Shown here: positions 34,382-41,518 of the stretch, piece after piece
Position numbering within the stretch: position 1 is the stretch's first letter
How the letters are laid out: every line of letters starts with the position of its first letter
Source of the DNA: Ilumatobacteraceae bacterium
GTDB taxonomy: Bacteria > Actinomycetota > Acidimicrobiia > Acidimicrobiales > Ilumatobacteraceae
DNA length: 41,518 nt
Assembly (NCBI GenBank): GCA_023254135.1
Contig: JALQYL010000007.1
Span: 1 to 41,518, forward strand
Reading direction: 5' to 3'
The notes under the pieces: generated by a model
What the model was told of the DNA's origin: nothing
Seen by the model: only the letters and a program-made list of their open reading frames with translations
The model's database searches: none
Position numbers and translations under genes: made by a program

Positions 34382-34387
34382 CTCCTT
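34382..34387 (-). promoter_or_regulatory. Strong ribosome-binding site of oleA (AAGGAG)
   Basis: On the minus strand AAGGAG lies 5 bases before the ATG at 34376, inside a run of A. A TAGGCT hexamer just upstream on the same strand could be the -10. In contrast to most genes here, oleA is read with a leader and a near-perfect ribosome-binding site. Confidence 0.7.
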
Positions 34388-34416
34388 TTTTGCCAGCCTA
34401 ATGCGAGACTGCATGA

Positions 34417-35223
34417 ATGGCAGAAGGAACGACATACTCCTCAGTATTCGCATGCCCCCATTGCGCTCGTCCTCTGGCAATTTCCGCATCTGGCGCCCAT
34501 TGTGAGTCAGGGCATTCGTTTGATCGTGCGCGCGAGGGATATTTCAATCTCTTGATTGCGGGACGAGTGGCACGTTCTGCCACACCTGGCGATACAGCAG
34601 AATCCTTGAGTGCCCGTCGTCGATTCTTGAATGCTGGTTGGTACGAACCCATTGTCACATCACTGCGTGATGCATTGGGTGTGGTGAATGGCCCCGTTCT
34701 GGATGTTGGCTGTGGAGAGGGCTATTACTTGTCGCACATTGATGCTCCAGCAAAGTTCGGCCTAGATATCTCCAAGAAGGCTGTTCAGATGGCGAGCAAG
34801 CAGTATCCAGAATCACAATTTGTGGTGGGCACTTCATTTCGTCTTCCGGTTCTGAATGAATCGTGCGCCGCGGTGTTCACCGTATTTGCACCGCACTCCT
34901 TCGATGAATACAAACGAGTGTTGCAACCCGGCGGCACGTGGGTCACCGTGACACCAGGACCACACCATTTGGTGGAGATGCGCCCCAAACGCGACGAGAA
35001 GATATTGGAACGTGAAGAACGCCGCGCTGCACCGCCTCAGGAAAGTGACGACGCGGAACGGGTGCAGTTCACACTCCATCTCACCGATGAAGCTGCGCAT
35101 GATCTGTACACCATGACACCACTGCAGTTTCAAGCTTCGTCTGCCGAAGCGGTGCATCATGTTCGTGAGGTAAGTGTGGATGTCTGGGTGAGTCGTTCCA
35201 CTTTGACAACGCACGTGAAATAG
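34417..35223 (+). CDS. rlmA: RlmA-like 23S rRNA (guanine-N1) methyltransferase
   Basis: A 268-residue protein. An N-terminal zinc finger (Cys13, Cys16, Cys29, His33) is followed by EGYFNLLIAGR, diagnostic of the RlmA family, then the SAM motif VLDVGCGEGYY near 94-104, GLDISKKAVQMA and the VFAPHSFDEYKRVLQPGGTW run. These enzymes methylate a guanine at the N1 position in helix 35 of 23S rRNA; RlmAII (TlrB) in streptomycetes gives tylosin resistance. The sequence does not tell the position (745 or 748). It starts 40 bases from oleA on the other strand. Confidence 0.88.
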   Translation: MAEGTTYSSVFACPHCARPLAISASGAHCESGHSFDRAREGYFNLLIAGRVARSATPGDTAESLSARRRFLNAGWYEPIVTSLRDALGVVNGPVLDVGCGEGYYLSHIDAPAKFGLDISKKAVQMASKQYPESQFVVGTSFRLPVLNESCAAVFTVFAPHSFDEYKRVLQPGGTWVTVTPGPHHLVEMRPKRDEKILEREERRAAPPQESDDAERVQFTLHLTDEAAHDLYTMTPLQFQASSAEAVHHVREVSVDVWVSRSTLTTHVK

Positions 35224-35237
35224 CGGAAACTCGTAAC

Positions 35238-35831
35238 GTGTCGGCTGCAAAGAATCGCAACTTCGATGACGGGTATTACCGTCGCTTCTACGGAGAAGAC
35301 GGTGTGCACGATGATGACCGCATCAACCACCTTGCCACCGCGGTGCATCACTTTGCAGCGTGGTGGGGAACGCCCATCACCTCGGTACTTGATGTTGGAG
35401 CCGGTATGGGAATGTGGCGAGATTGGTACGTCAACCATCACCCTGAGGTGAAAGTTCGTTCCACCGACATCAGCAAATACGCCTGTGAAACATGGGGCCA
35501 CGAACTACGCGACATCTCCACGTGGAAACCACGGGGTCAATACGACCTGGTGATCAGCCACAGTGTGCTGCAGTATTTGGACAATGCATCATTCACGCAG
35601 GCAATTGCCAACCTTGCCTCGGCAACTCGATGGCTTTTGTATCTCGAGATTCCCACCAAATGGGACTACGAGAACATCGTGGATGAATCAAGTACCGACA
35701 TGCAGGTGTACCAACGCAGCGCAGGTTGGTACCGCAAGGTTCTTTCCCCGCATTTTCAACAAGTGGGCGCTGGCCTATGGACACCACATAACGGCATCCT
35801 CATGTACGAATTGGAAGCAGCTAAGCCGTAG
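35238..35831 (+). CDS. Class I SAM-dependent methyltransferase
   Basis: A 197-residue methyltransferase. It has the SAM motif SVLDVGAGMGMWRDWY near 48-63, then RSTDISKYACE, and YDLVISHSVLQYLDNASF. It starts with GTG 14 bases after the rlmA stop and is probably co-transcribed. No substrate can be proposed; the N-terminus is rich in Asp, Tyr and Arg (DDGYYRRFYGEDGVHDDDR). It ends 8 bases before the stop of the convergent DUF35 gene. Confidence 0.85.
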   Translation: MSAAKNRNFDDGYYRRFYGEDGVHDDDRINHLATAVHHFAAWWGTPITSVLDVGAGMGMWRDWYVNHHPEVKVRSTDISKYACETWGHELRDISTWKPRGQYDLVISHSVLQYLDNASFTQAIANLASATRWLLYLEIPTKWDYENIVDESSTDMQVYQRSAGWYRKVLSPHFQQVGAGLWTPHNGILMYELEAAKP

Positions 35832-35839
35832 AGCGGCAA

Positions 35840-36247
35840 TCAGGCGGTAGGTCGGAAGCGATACAAGGCATTGCCTTGACCGGTGTCGTGCCACACCACT
35901 TCCACTGGCATGCCCACTTTCACCGCATCAACATCGCATTCAACGATGTTGGTCATCACGCGAGGGCCTTCTGCAAGCTCCACATAGGCCACCACGAACG
36001 GACCGGCTTCCTTGTACAACATGGCACCTTTTCGAATGACAGCAAAGCTGTAGATAATGCCCTTGCCACTTGCATCGAACGTGGAGATGTTCTCTGTCCA
36101 ACAAGAAGGACACTGTCGACGAGGAAACCACAACACGGTGTCGCACGCATTGCAGCGCTGCAATTGAAAACGGCCCTCTGCAGTTGCATCCCAGAAAGCT
36201 TTGTTTGCTTGGGTGACCAAAGGTGCGGGATTAGGCAAGGTGCTCAT
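35840..36247 (-). CDS. DUF35 OB-fold zinc-ribbon protein, partner of the adjacent thiolase
   Basis: A 135-residue protein with a rubredoxin-like zinc ribbon (RCNACDTVLWFPRRQCPSC, near 31-49) and a following OB-fold (TFDASGKGIIYSFAVI). DUF35 proteins bind acyl-CoA through the zinc-ribbon/OB pair and are usually encoded beside and complexed with Ltp or SCP-x-type thiolases, and this one overlaps such a gene by 4 bases. Function in the steroid or fatty acid side-chain pathway is inferred from that family knowledge. Confidence 0.9.
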   Translation of the reverse strand: MSTLPNPAPLVTQANKAFWDATAEGRFQLQRCNACDTVLWFPRRQCPSCWTENISTFDASGKGIIYSFAVIRKGAMLYKEAGPFVVAYVELAEGPRVMTNIVECDVDAVKVGMPVEVVWHDTGQGNALYRFRPTA

Positions 36248-37401
36248 GCGTCTTCCTGTCCGAGAATAAGTGTGACTGATCCGTGACGGGAACCAAGGCT
36301 TCCGCCCGTTCCGTGCGCGAGTGCAATTTGACAGTTGGGCACTTGCACTTTTTCATGTGCTTCTCCGCGCAACTGTCGTACTGCCTCGATGACCTTCGTG
36401 ATGCCACCGCGGTTTGATGGGTGGTTGTTGCACAACCCGCCACCATCGGTGTTGAACGGAAGCTTTCCGAATGGTGCAACCAGGCCACCATCGGCAACGA
36501 ATGCTCCGCCCTTGCCCTTCTCACAGAAACCGAGATCCTCAATTGTCTGCAAAACGGTGATGGTGAAGCTGTCGTAGATGCTCGCGTAGTTGATGTCCTT
36601 GACGGTGACGCCTGCTTCTGCAAAAGCGCGAGGACCCGAATACACCGCGCCGGTGTGCGTGAGATCAATGCGCCCGTTGTTGGTGTGTTTGACTGCCTCG
36701 CCATGCCCAAGAATTTTCGCGTTGGTCTTACCCAGCTTCTTCGCCACTTCGGGTGACACCACCACAAGAGCACCGCCACCATCGGTAACAACACAACAAT
36801 CGAGTCGGTGCAATGGGTCGGCCACCATTGGCGAATTCAACACATCATCAATGGTGACTGCATATGGCAAAAATGCGTTGGGGTTGTATTGCGCGTGAAT
36901 ACTTGCGGCAACTTTGATCTCCGCAAGCTGTTCAGCTGTGGTGCCGAATTCATACATGTGGCGTTGCGCAGCAAGTGCATATGAGTGTGGCGCACCCATC
37001 ATTCCCCACACCTGTTCAAAAGCAGCCTCGGGACCAGGCGAGAACGAGGGACCCTGCCAACCACTCTTTGGCTTGCCTGCGAGCGTCACCAATGCAACGT
37101 GGCACTTTCCTGCCGCAATGGCAGCAGCTGCGTGGCCCACGTGTGCGAGGTACGACGATCCACCGGTCTCCGTGCTGTCGACGTAGGTGGGATTGATGTT
37201 GAAATAATCAGCCAACGTGAGCACGCCGAAACCAGCTGTTCCATCACAGAACAAGGCGTCTACATCTTCCATACCAAGGCCAGCATCGGCGAGTGCGCCG
37301 AGCGCAACATCAATATGGATGTCCCACACTGTTTTGTCAGGCAGGTCGCGTCCTGGATGCTCGTAAATACCGGCGATGTACGCCGCTCCCCTAATACTCA
37401 T
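36244..37401 (-). CDS. Ltp/SCP-x-type thiolase (lipid-transfer protein family)
   Basis: A 385-residue thiolase-fold protein of the SCP-x/Ltp group. Characteristic stretches are GIYEHPGRDLPDKTVWDIHIDVALGAL, STETGGSSYLAHVGHAAAAI, DDVLNSPMVADPLHRLDCCVVTDGGGALVV and the C-terminal ALAHGTGGSLGSRHGSVTLIL. Members act as thiolases or aldol-lyases in sterol or branched side-chain breakdown, and need the DUF35 partner encoded directly downstream (ATGA overlap). There is no full set of steroid genes in the window, so the substrate is open. Confidence 0.9.
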   Translation of the reverse strand: MSIRGAAYIAGIYEHPGRDLPDKTVWDIHIDVALGALADAGLGMEDVDALFCDGTAGFGVLTLADYFNINPTYVDSTETGGSSYLAHVGHAAAAIAAGKCHVALVTLAGKPKSGWQGPSFSPGPEAAFEQVWGMMGAPHSYALAAQRHMYEFGTTAEQLAEIKVAASIHAQYNPNAFLPYAVTIDDVLNSPMVADPLHRLDCCVVTDGGGALVVVSPEVAKKLGKTNAKILGHGEAVKHTNNGRIDLTHTGAVYSGPRAFAEAGVTVKDINYASIYDSFTITVLQTIEDLGFCEKGKGGAFVADGGLVAPFGKLPFNTDGGGLCNNHPSNRGGITKVIEAVRQLRGEAHEKVQVPNCQIALAHGTGGSLGSRHGSVTLILGQEDA

Positions 37402-37496
37402 GGCTTTTCACTCACTAGTTCGGAAATCATCGAATCTCCATTAGAACAGGCGAGAGCCCTCGGGCACTCAGTCGGGGCCATGTGCGCTCGTGCGAA

Positions 37497-39266
37497 TTAC
37501 GGCACAGATGTAGTTGTAGTGATTCGCCGCACCGTGGTGGATGTGCGTGGCACCAACGTGGTGGTCGTTGTGGAAGACGTACGTGGCACCGTGGTGCTGG
37601 TTCTCACCACTGTGGATGTGGTGGACGGCGGCTTCTTTATTGTGGTGGTCGTTGTGGACCGACGCACCACCGTGGTGGTGGTACTACGAGCCACCGACGA
37701 AGAAGAGGACGAAGATGAGGATCGTGGCACCAGCGTTGTGTGCGTGGTGGAAGGCGCACCAGCGACGCGTGCAAGACGTACTGCGGCCTTCTTCAATGTC
37801 TTGTTCGCGATGGTCTTACCGGCGGCATCTTTGCTGTCCACCTCTGGCCCATTAATCGATTGCGAACTGGTGAGCTTGCCGTTCTTAGGAACCTTCACCA
37901 CGACTTTGTCTTTGTTGTTTGACACGGTGACATTGGAGTCAAATTTCGGCGCAAGTGCAACGCCGTTCGCGGGATCCACAATCACCTCTGCACCATCAAC
38001 ACCTTGATTTCCGCGCGTATCAAGCGCACGTTCCGAGTTGATTTGGGTGCGAGAACCATCAGCGGTTGTCACCGACAATGTGACGGAACGAGTACCAGCA
38101 TCCGATTCACCATTCGCGCTCACCACCTGCACCGAATACGACTCAGACAATTCTGGAATTTCAAGAGTGACAAGAGACGTTCCAAGTCCGCCCTTACCAA
38201 CGGTGTACACGACTCCAGGAATGTCAGAAACGATTTGTGAATTCACGATTCCAGCGTGCTTGCCGCTCGCAGTAGTTACTAATAAACCTGCAGCAGGGTG
38301 ACCCTTTGTGGATTTCACAGCGACACCCAGAATGGCGCTACCCTTCACGCCAGATGTGACTGCGCCAAACTCTTCGGAAAATGGACCCTTTCGCGCATCC
38401 ATGGGAGTCAACTCAATGGTGCCCTTTCCGCCCGACCATGTGCTGCCTTCCCCATCTGGGTTCACAGCAGCCTCGTCATAACTCCACTTGTTTGTCTTTT
38501 CATCAACAGTGATGGCAGCGTTCTTACCGGGATAGTTGTTGTCATAAATGTGAATGGAATACACGCCAGCATTCTTTGTGACTGCGAATGGAGTAACGGA
38601 GTGGCCGTATCCGTTGCCGTAGATACCAATGGTGTAGCCCGTTTTCTTCTTCAGTCCATCAATCAATCGTGCAACGAGCGCAACTGGTTCCAACTTGCGA
38701 GATTCTGCTGCTGCCGAACGTACCTCTGGCATGAATTGCGTTGCCCACCACGTGTTGATTTCTTGGTCAATGGTGAGTTGTGGGCGCTGCAATGCAACAG
38801 CGTCACTGGACCCTGATTCCGCTTCCGAGGGGTCTTGCAAGCCGAGGAAGTAACGAAGCGCAAGGGTGGACATGCCTTCGCAACGTCCTCCGTCAAGCGC
38901 ACTTGCCCATTGAGCCAAGGTGGATTCAGCCGATGGGTTCAGAACACAGTCATCTGCCGTGGTTCCTGATGTACACACCGTGGCTGCTCCGAACAGTCGA
39001 ATCAATGTTCCCGTGTCCATGTCGTCGGTGTCGCCTTCAATCCCCGACCAGTTGGGAAATGCGAAGTCATTCTTGGACAAACGGAATCCGCTATCAACGC
39101 ACAATTCGCCTTCGCCCAAACCAGCAGCGGCCGCATCACCAGAGCATGTCATCGATGTCGCCGATCCTGAATCACCCGATTTTGTTCCGCCGCAAGCAGC
39201 CAACACCAACAGCACCAGGCCCGCTCCGAGAGCACGACCACGATGACGAGAGGAAAACATCCGCAT
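37497..39266 (-). CDS. Lipoprotein with papain-like Cys/His/Asp pattern and Ser/Thr-rich tail
   Basis: A 589-residue exported protein. The signal peptide ends in the lipobox VLAAC with Cys25. The mature N-terminal half has GGRCEGMSTLALRYF (Cys129), YGNGYGHSVTPFAV (His222) and IHIYDNNYPGKNA (Asp242): the order Cys, His, Asp resembles a papain- or transglutaminase-like active site. A beta-rich middle follows. The last 85 or so residues are a Ser/Thr/Arg tail (SSSSSSSSS, then TTTTT blocks split by RR and VP), likely a surface spacer. The start is preceded by CATAAT ending 6 bases upstream; a second ATG lies two codons later. Catalysis is inferred from motifs only. Confidence 0.85.
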   Translation of the reverse strand: MRMFSSRHRGRALGAGLVLLVLAACGGTKSGDSGSATSMTCSGDAAAAGLGEGELCVDSGFRLSKNDFAFPNWSGIEGDTDDMDTGTLIRLFGAATVCTSGTTADDCVLNPSAESTLAQWASALDGGRCEGMSTLALRYFLGLQDPSEAESGSSDAVALQRPQLTIDQEINTWWATQFMPEVRSAAAESRKLEPVALVARLIDGLKKKTGYTIGIYGNGYGHSVTPFAVTKNAGVYSIHIYDNNYPGKNAAITVDEKTNKWSYDEAAVNPDGEGSTWSGGKGTIELTPMDARKGPFSEEFGAVTSGVKGSAILGVAVKSTKGHPAAGLLVTTASGKHAGIVNSQIVSDIPGVVYTVGKGGLGTSLVTLEIPELSESYSVQVVSANGESDAGTRSVTLSVTTADGSRTQINSERALDTRGNQGVDGAEVIVDPANGVALAPKFDSNVTVSNNKDKVVVKVPKNGKLTSSQSINGPEVDSKDAAGKTIANKTLKKAAVRLARVAGAPSTTHTTLVPRSSSSSSSSSVARSTTTTVVRRSTTTTTIKKPPSTTSTVVRTSTTVPRTSSTTTTTLVPRTSTTVRRITTTTSVP

Positions 39267-39329
39267 TCGTTCATTATGTCATCGAACAGTCGGCATCTTT
39301 TTATGCAACGACGCAGATGCGGACTGCAC

Positions 39330-39335
39330 TACCAT
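39330..39335 (+). promoter_or_regulatory. Leaderless -10 (TACCAT) of the GFA gene
   Basis: TACCAT ends 6 bases before the ATG at 39342. It selects this start over an ATG 99 bases upstream, inside the opposite lipoprotein gene. Confidence 0.6.
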
Positions 39336-39341
39336 CGCTAT

Positions 39342-39746
39342 ATGGCATCAGGACATTGTTTATGCGGCGCAGTTACTTTCGAAATGACCGGAGACCCCAT
39401 CGCGACTGCGGTGTGTCACTGCGATCATTGTCAGCGCCAAAGTGGCGGCGCATTCTCCGTCAACCTCATCGTGCACGAATCACAGGTTTCCATTAAGGGC
39501 GACCTCAAGTCATACATCGAGCGCGGCGAAAACAATGACGACGACTACGTACGTCGTAACTTCTGCCCCACGTGCGGCTCTCCAATTACATCCGAACTTC
39601 TCAAGACTGCTGGCGTGATTGCTGTGAAGGCAGGCGTGCTCAACGACAAGTCATCTGTGCAGCCCGCGGTTGAAGTGTGGTGTGAACACAAGCAGCCATG
39701 GGTGTCGCTTCCTGGCATTGCAGTGTCTCTCGAACGCGAGTCATAA
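39342..39746 (+). CDS. GFA-family zinc protein (CENP-V/glutathione-dependent formaldehyde-activating fold)
   Basis: A 134-residue protein with the GFA zinc pattern: HCLCGAV at 5-11, [11 protein letters not shown] at about 25-35 and CPTCGSPI near 85-92. The fold is shared by the glutathione-dependent formaldehyde-activating enzyme, but most members have no proven activity and actinobacteria lack glutathione, so a formaldehyde role should not be assumed. The next gene starts 11 bases later, so they are probably co-transcribed. Confidence 0.92.
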   Translation: MASGHCLCGAVTFEMTGDPIATAVCHCDHCQRQSGGAFSVNLIVHESQVSIKGDLKSYIERGENNDDDYVRRNFCPTCGSPITSELLKTAGVIAVKAGVLNDKSSVQPAVEVWCEHKQPWVSLPGIAVSLERES

Positions 39747-39757
39747 ACCATTCGCGT

Positions 39758-40120
39758 ATGGCCGCTGAACATCGCATCTTCACAACAAGCGTCGCCAGTG
39801 TGTACCCGGCCTATGTGAACAAGCTGGAACGCAAAGGCCGCACGCAGGCCGAACTAGATCAAGTGATTCGTTGGCTCACGGGTTACACCGCAGCTGGACT
39901 TGCCAAAGTGCTGAAGAACGACACCGACTTCAAAACGTTCTTCGCCAAAGCACCGAAGATGAACCCCAACCGCCGCGCCATCACTGGCGTGATTTGCGGC
40001 GTTCGCGTGGAAGACATTGCAGAGCCCACAATGCAAGAGATTCGCTACCTCGACAAGTTGGTCGATGAGTTGGCAAAAGGCAAAGCCATGGACAAGGTGC
40101 TGCGCACCCTCAACGCCTGA
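39758..40120 (+). CDS. DUF2200-family protein
   Basis: A 120-residue cytoplasmic protein matching DUF2200 over its whole length: [38 protein letters not shown], then [21 protein letters not shown] and [17 protein letters not shown]. The family has no assigned function. The ATG at 39758 is chosen over an upstream in-frame ATG at 39698 because it gives the family-typical start. Its TGA and the stop of the next, convergent gene meet in the palindrome TGATCA with no base between. Confidence 0.92.
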   Translation: MAAEHRIFTTSVASVYPAYVNKLERKGRTQAELDQVIRWLTGYTAAGLAKVLKNDTDFKTFFAKAPKMNPNRRAITGVICGVRVEDIAEPTMQEIRYLDKLVDELAKGKAMDKVLRTLNA

Positions 40121-41341
40121 TCACCGCACGGTGAGGGCGATGGTTTTCGAAGCAACTTTCTTGCCCGACTTGTTGTAGGTCACCACTGCAACCTTGCATG
40201 TTCCCTTTTTGTAGGCGAACACTTTTGCACTGGTGGCTGCACACGTCTTTGTCGACTTGGACACCAACTTGTATGTACCGCCCGCTGGCTTCTTCAATCG
40301 TGAAAGCGACAGCATGTTGGCCTTGGTGAATGTCTTGCGACTCAATGATTTGCCAGTCTTTGTACGCACACCATAGGTGGGCTTCGAGAACGTGACTTGC
40401 GGAACCACGATGGTGAGACCGGTGGCATCATCTGCAGTCACTGTGTACTGAAGACCCACGTCTGTGGCAGTACCCGTGGTTGCATCAACAGTTGTTCCGT
40501 TTTCGGTGCGAGAGAAAGTGAGTGACGACAACGCAATCGATGGCGGAGCACCAAAGCATCCCACCACTCCGGATGTGGGAATGAACACCGTGATGTTTCC
40601 GAAGTTCTGTGTTCCGTCGAACTTGAGGTGCGGCCCACCAACTTCGAACGAGATGGCTGCATTCGAAGTGGCGCCCTTGGCTGGGCAAGAAGTGCGCATC
40701 CAGAAGTAATACGCCGACGAACTCCACGACATTCCCTGCAACGTGACGAAGTCGTCTTCTGCTGTGCCATTTTCGCCGTAGCGAATTGACACGCGAATCT
40801 CGATGTTGTCGGCGCTTGCACGATCTCCGTGATTCGTCTTCACGTTCAACACGCAATCTGCGGGCGCGGCGTTTCCGCAATCGTTTCCGTAGATGTCGCT
40901 GTAGCTGATGGGCTTCGTGGTGAGTGTGACCCGATTGGAGTCGTTCACATCAATAGTGAATGCACTCATCACTCCATGCCCCTGCGCTACAAGAGGCGTT
41001 GTGCCGGGTTCTGGCAAGAAGGAAACGGTGAACTGCTTGTTGAGGTCGGCAGTTACGAAGCGCCCTTGACCGCCCGAAGTGTTTGCGTCATAGCGACCAC
41101 CAAAGACGTTGTAATCACGATTGCTGGTATCTCGGCACACCAGCAACCAGTAGTCCCCGTATCGCCCAGGTTCGGTGGGCGCCGTCAACACACCATCGAT
41201 GGCAACGGTGTACGGGTTGGTGAGTGCGGTTCCCCCGTTGGTGCACGCAACAGTAGCATGCACCGGGGGGATGGAAGAAGACGAGACTGCAAGTCCGAGT
41301 GATGCAACGGCAACCACGGCAGAGACAACACATTTCCTCAT
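40121..41341 (-). CDS. Secreted protein of unknown function with Lys-rich C-terminal domain
   Basis: A 406-residue exported protein. The signal peptide is MRKCVVSAVVAVASLGLAVSS and is probably cut near VHATVAC. The mature part is rich in Thr, Val and Asn and looks beta-stranded, with Cys-containing loops. The last 85 residues (after VPQVTFSKPTYGVRTKTG) form a Lys/Ser/Thr-rich domain with SLSRLKKPAGGTYKLVSKST, KKGTCKVAVVTYNKSGKK and a TIALTVR end; such tails recur in cell-surface proteins of this lineage as I recall. The start at 41341 is preferred over an ATG 15 codons upstream, because TACTCT ends 6 bases before it. No enzyme motif is seen. Confidence 0.85.
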   Translation of the reverse strand: MRKCVVSAVVAVASLGLAVSSSSIPPVHATVACTNGGTALTNPYTVAIDGVLTAPTEPGRYGDYWLLVCRDTSNRDYNVFGGRYDANTSGGQGRFVTADLNKQFTVSFLPEPGTTPLVAQGHGVMSAFTIDVNDSNRVTLTTKPISYSDIYGNDCGNAAPADCVLNVKTNHGDRASADNIEIRVSIRYGENGTAEDDFVTLQGMSWSSSAYYFWMRTSCPAKGATSNAAISFEVGGPHLKFDGTQNFGNITVFIPTSGVVGCFGAPPSIALSSLTFSRTENGTTVDATTGTATDVGLQYTVTADDATGLTIVVPQVTFSKPTYGVRTKTGKSLSRKTFTKANMLSLSRLKKPAGGTYKLVSKSTKTCAATSAKVFAYKKGTCKVAVVTYNKSGKKVASKTIALTVR

Positions 41342-41347
41342 GGCCGC

Positions 41348-41353
41348 AGAGTA
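41348..41353 (-). promoter_or_regulatory. Leaderless -10 (TACTCT) of the secreted-protein gene
   Basis: On the minus strand TACTCT ends 6 bases before the ATG at 41341, the same hexamer as at mftA. It selects this ATG over one 45 bases upstream. Confidence 0.6.
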
Positions 41354-41419
41354 CACCTGAGATCTCGTGGACTTTTTCAAACGCACGACCGCCCCAACGC
41401 GAATCCGTGGCGGCCTTGG

Positions 41420-41518
41420 TTAGTGGTCGATACGTTCCATCGTGGCTCGGAACACCCCGGAATAGTCCCAAATGAGATGCTCACCCTCGAGATGACGAGT
41501 GACGCGAATGGCATCGTT
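41420..41518 (-). CDS. C-terminal end of a gene cut by the window edge
   Basis: A minus-strand frame is open from the window edge to a TAA at 41422-41420 and encodes the final 32 residues (NDAIRVTRHL, then EGEHLIWDYS and GVFRATMERIDH). Codon use matches the neighbours. The rest of the gene lies outside the window. I do not recognise the family from this fragment. Confidence 0.6.
   Translation of the reverse strand, partial: NDAIRVTRHLEGEHLIWDYSGVFRATMERIDH

Noticed and set aside
37497-37740. Low-complexity GTGGTG-type tract as a possible satellite or phase-variable repeat
   Set aside because: The tract is irregular, broken by Arg and Val-Pro codons, and kept in frame; no long perfect unit is present that would support slippage switching.
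36985-38007. Plus-strand open frame of 340 codons opposite the Ltp thiolase and the Thr-rich tail
   Set aside because: Its Val/Thr/Arg-rich middle is simply the reverse complement of the lipoprotein's Thr repeats; the minus-strand genes there have signal peptides, motifs and family matches.
39342-39746. GFA protein as a glutathione-dependent formaldehyde-activating enzyme
   Set aside because: Only the zinc fold is supported; actinobacteria use mycothiol and no formaldehyde dehydrogenase partner is beside it.
1-41518. tRNA, rRNA, riboswitch, insertion sequence, integrase or attachment site
   Set aside because: Gaps are too short for structured RNAs and no transposase, integrase or terminal inverted repeat was found by reading.

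Overview
The window reads as chromosomal DNA of a GC-moderate actinobacterium, most likely from class Acidimicrobiia. The signs are a mycofactocin cluster with its NDMA-type alcohol dehydrogenases, a fused OleBC olefin gene, an Ltp thiolase with a DUF35 partner, geranylgeranyl-reductase-type enzymes, lipoproteins with Thr-rich tails, and very dense packing. Base composition looks mid-50s percent GC by eye (not computed). I see no tRNA, rRNA, insertion sequence, prophage or CRISPR array, and no gene-free stretch over 300 bases; the longest gap is about 106 bases.

Layout. 74-3313 (minus): two zinc alcohol dehydrogenases followed by a MoxR AAA+ ATPase. 3420-7598 (plus, divergent): mycofactocin genes mftA, mftB, mftC, then plsY, then mftE and mftF, overlapping or nearly so; mftD and mftR are not in the window. 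7635-13416: an alanine-racemase-like protein, a ROK kinase, uracil-DNA glycosylase, the agmatine-to-putrescine pair aguA/aguB, and a 400-residue regulator with two TetR DNA-binding units. 13438-19239: an amidase, a secreted RCC1-repeat/metallophosphoesterase fusion, a quinone oxidoreductase and a polytopic membrane protein. 19172-25428: two tandem flavodoxin-fold quinone reductases, a membrane-anchored ABM protein, a DCC/ferritin-like/FKBP operon, a geranylgeranyl reductase, an acetyl-CoA hydrolase-type CoA-transferase and a PAP2 phosphatase. 25477-29972: a DUF2804 protein, a 971-residue lipoprotein of unknown role and a hotdog thioesterase.

29969-34376 (minus) is an oleA-oleBC-oleD operon for head-to-head condensation of fatty acyl groups into long-chain olefins. 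34417-37401 holds an RlmA-type rRNA methyltransferase, another methyltransferase, and a DUF35/Ltp-thiolase pair. 37497-41518 holds a lipoprotein with a papain-like Cys/His/Asp pattern and a Ser/Thr-rich tail, a GFA protein, a DUF2200 protein, a secreted protein and the 3' end of a further gene.

How genes fit together: MftA-F would make the redox peptide cofactor mycofactocin, and the divergent dehydrogenases belong to the family thought to need it as electron acceptor; the adjacent MoxR ATPase may help mature them. Fifteen genes carry a TAnnnT -10 hexamer ending exactly 6 or 7 bases before the start codon, which points to widespread leaderless transcripts and fixes several otherwise ambiguous starts.
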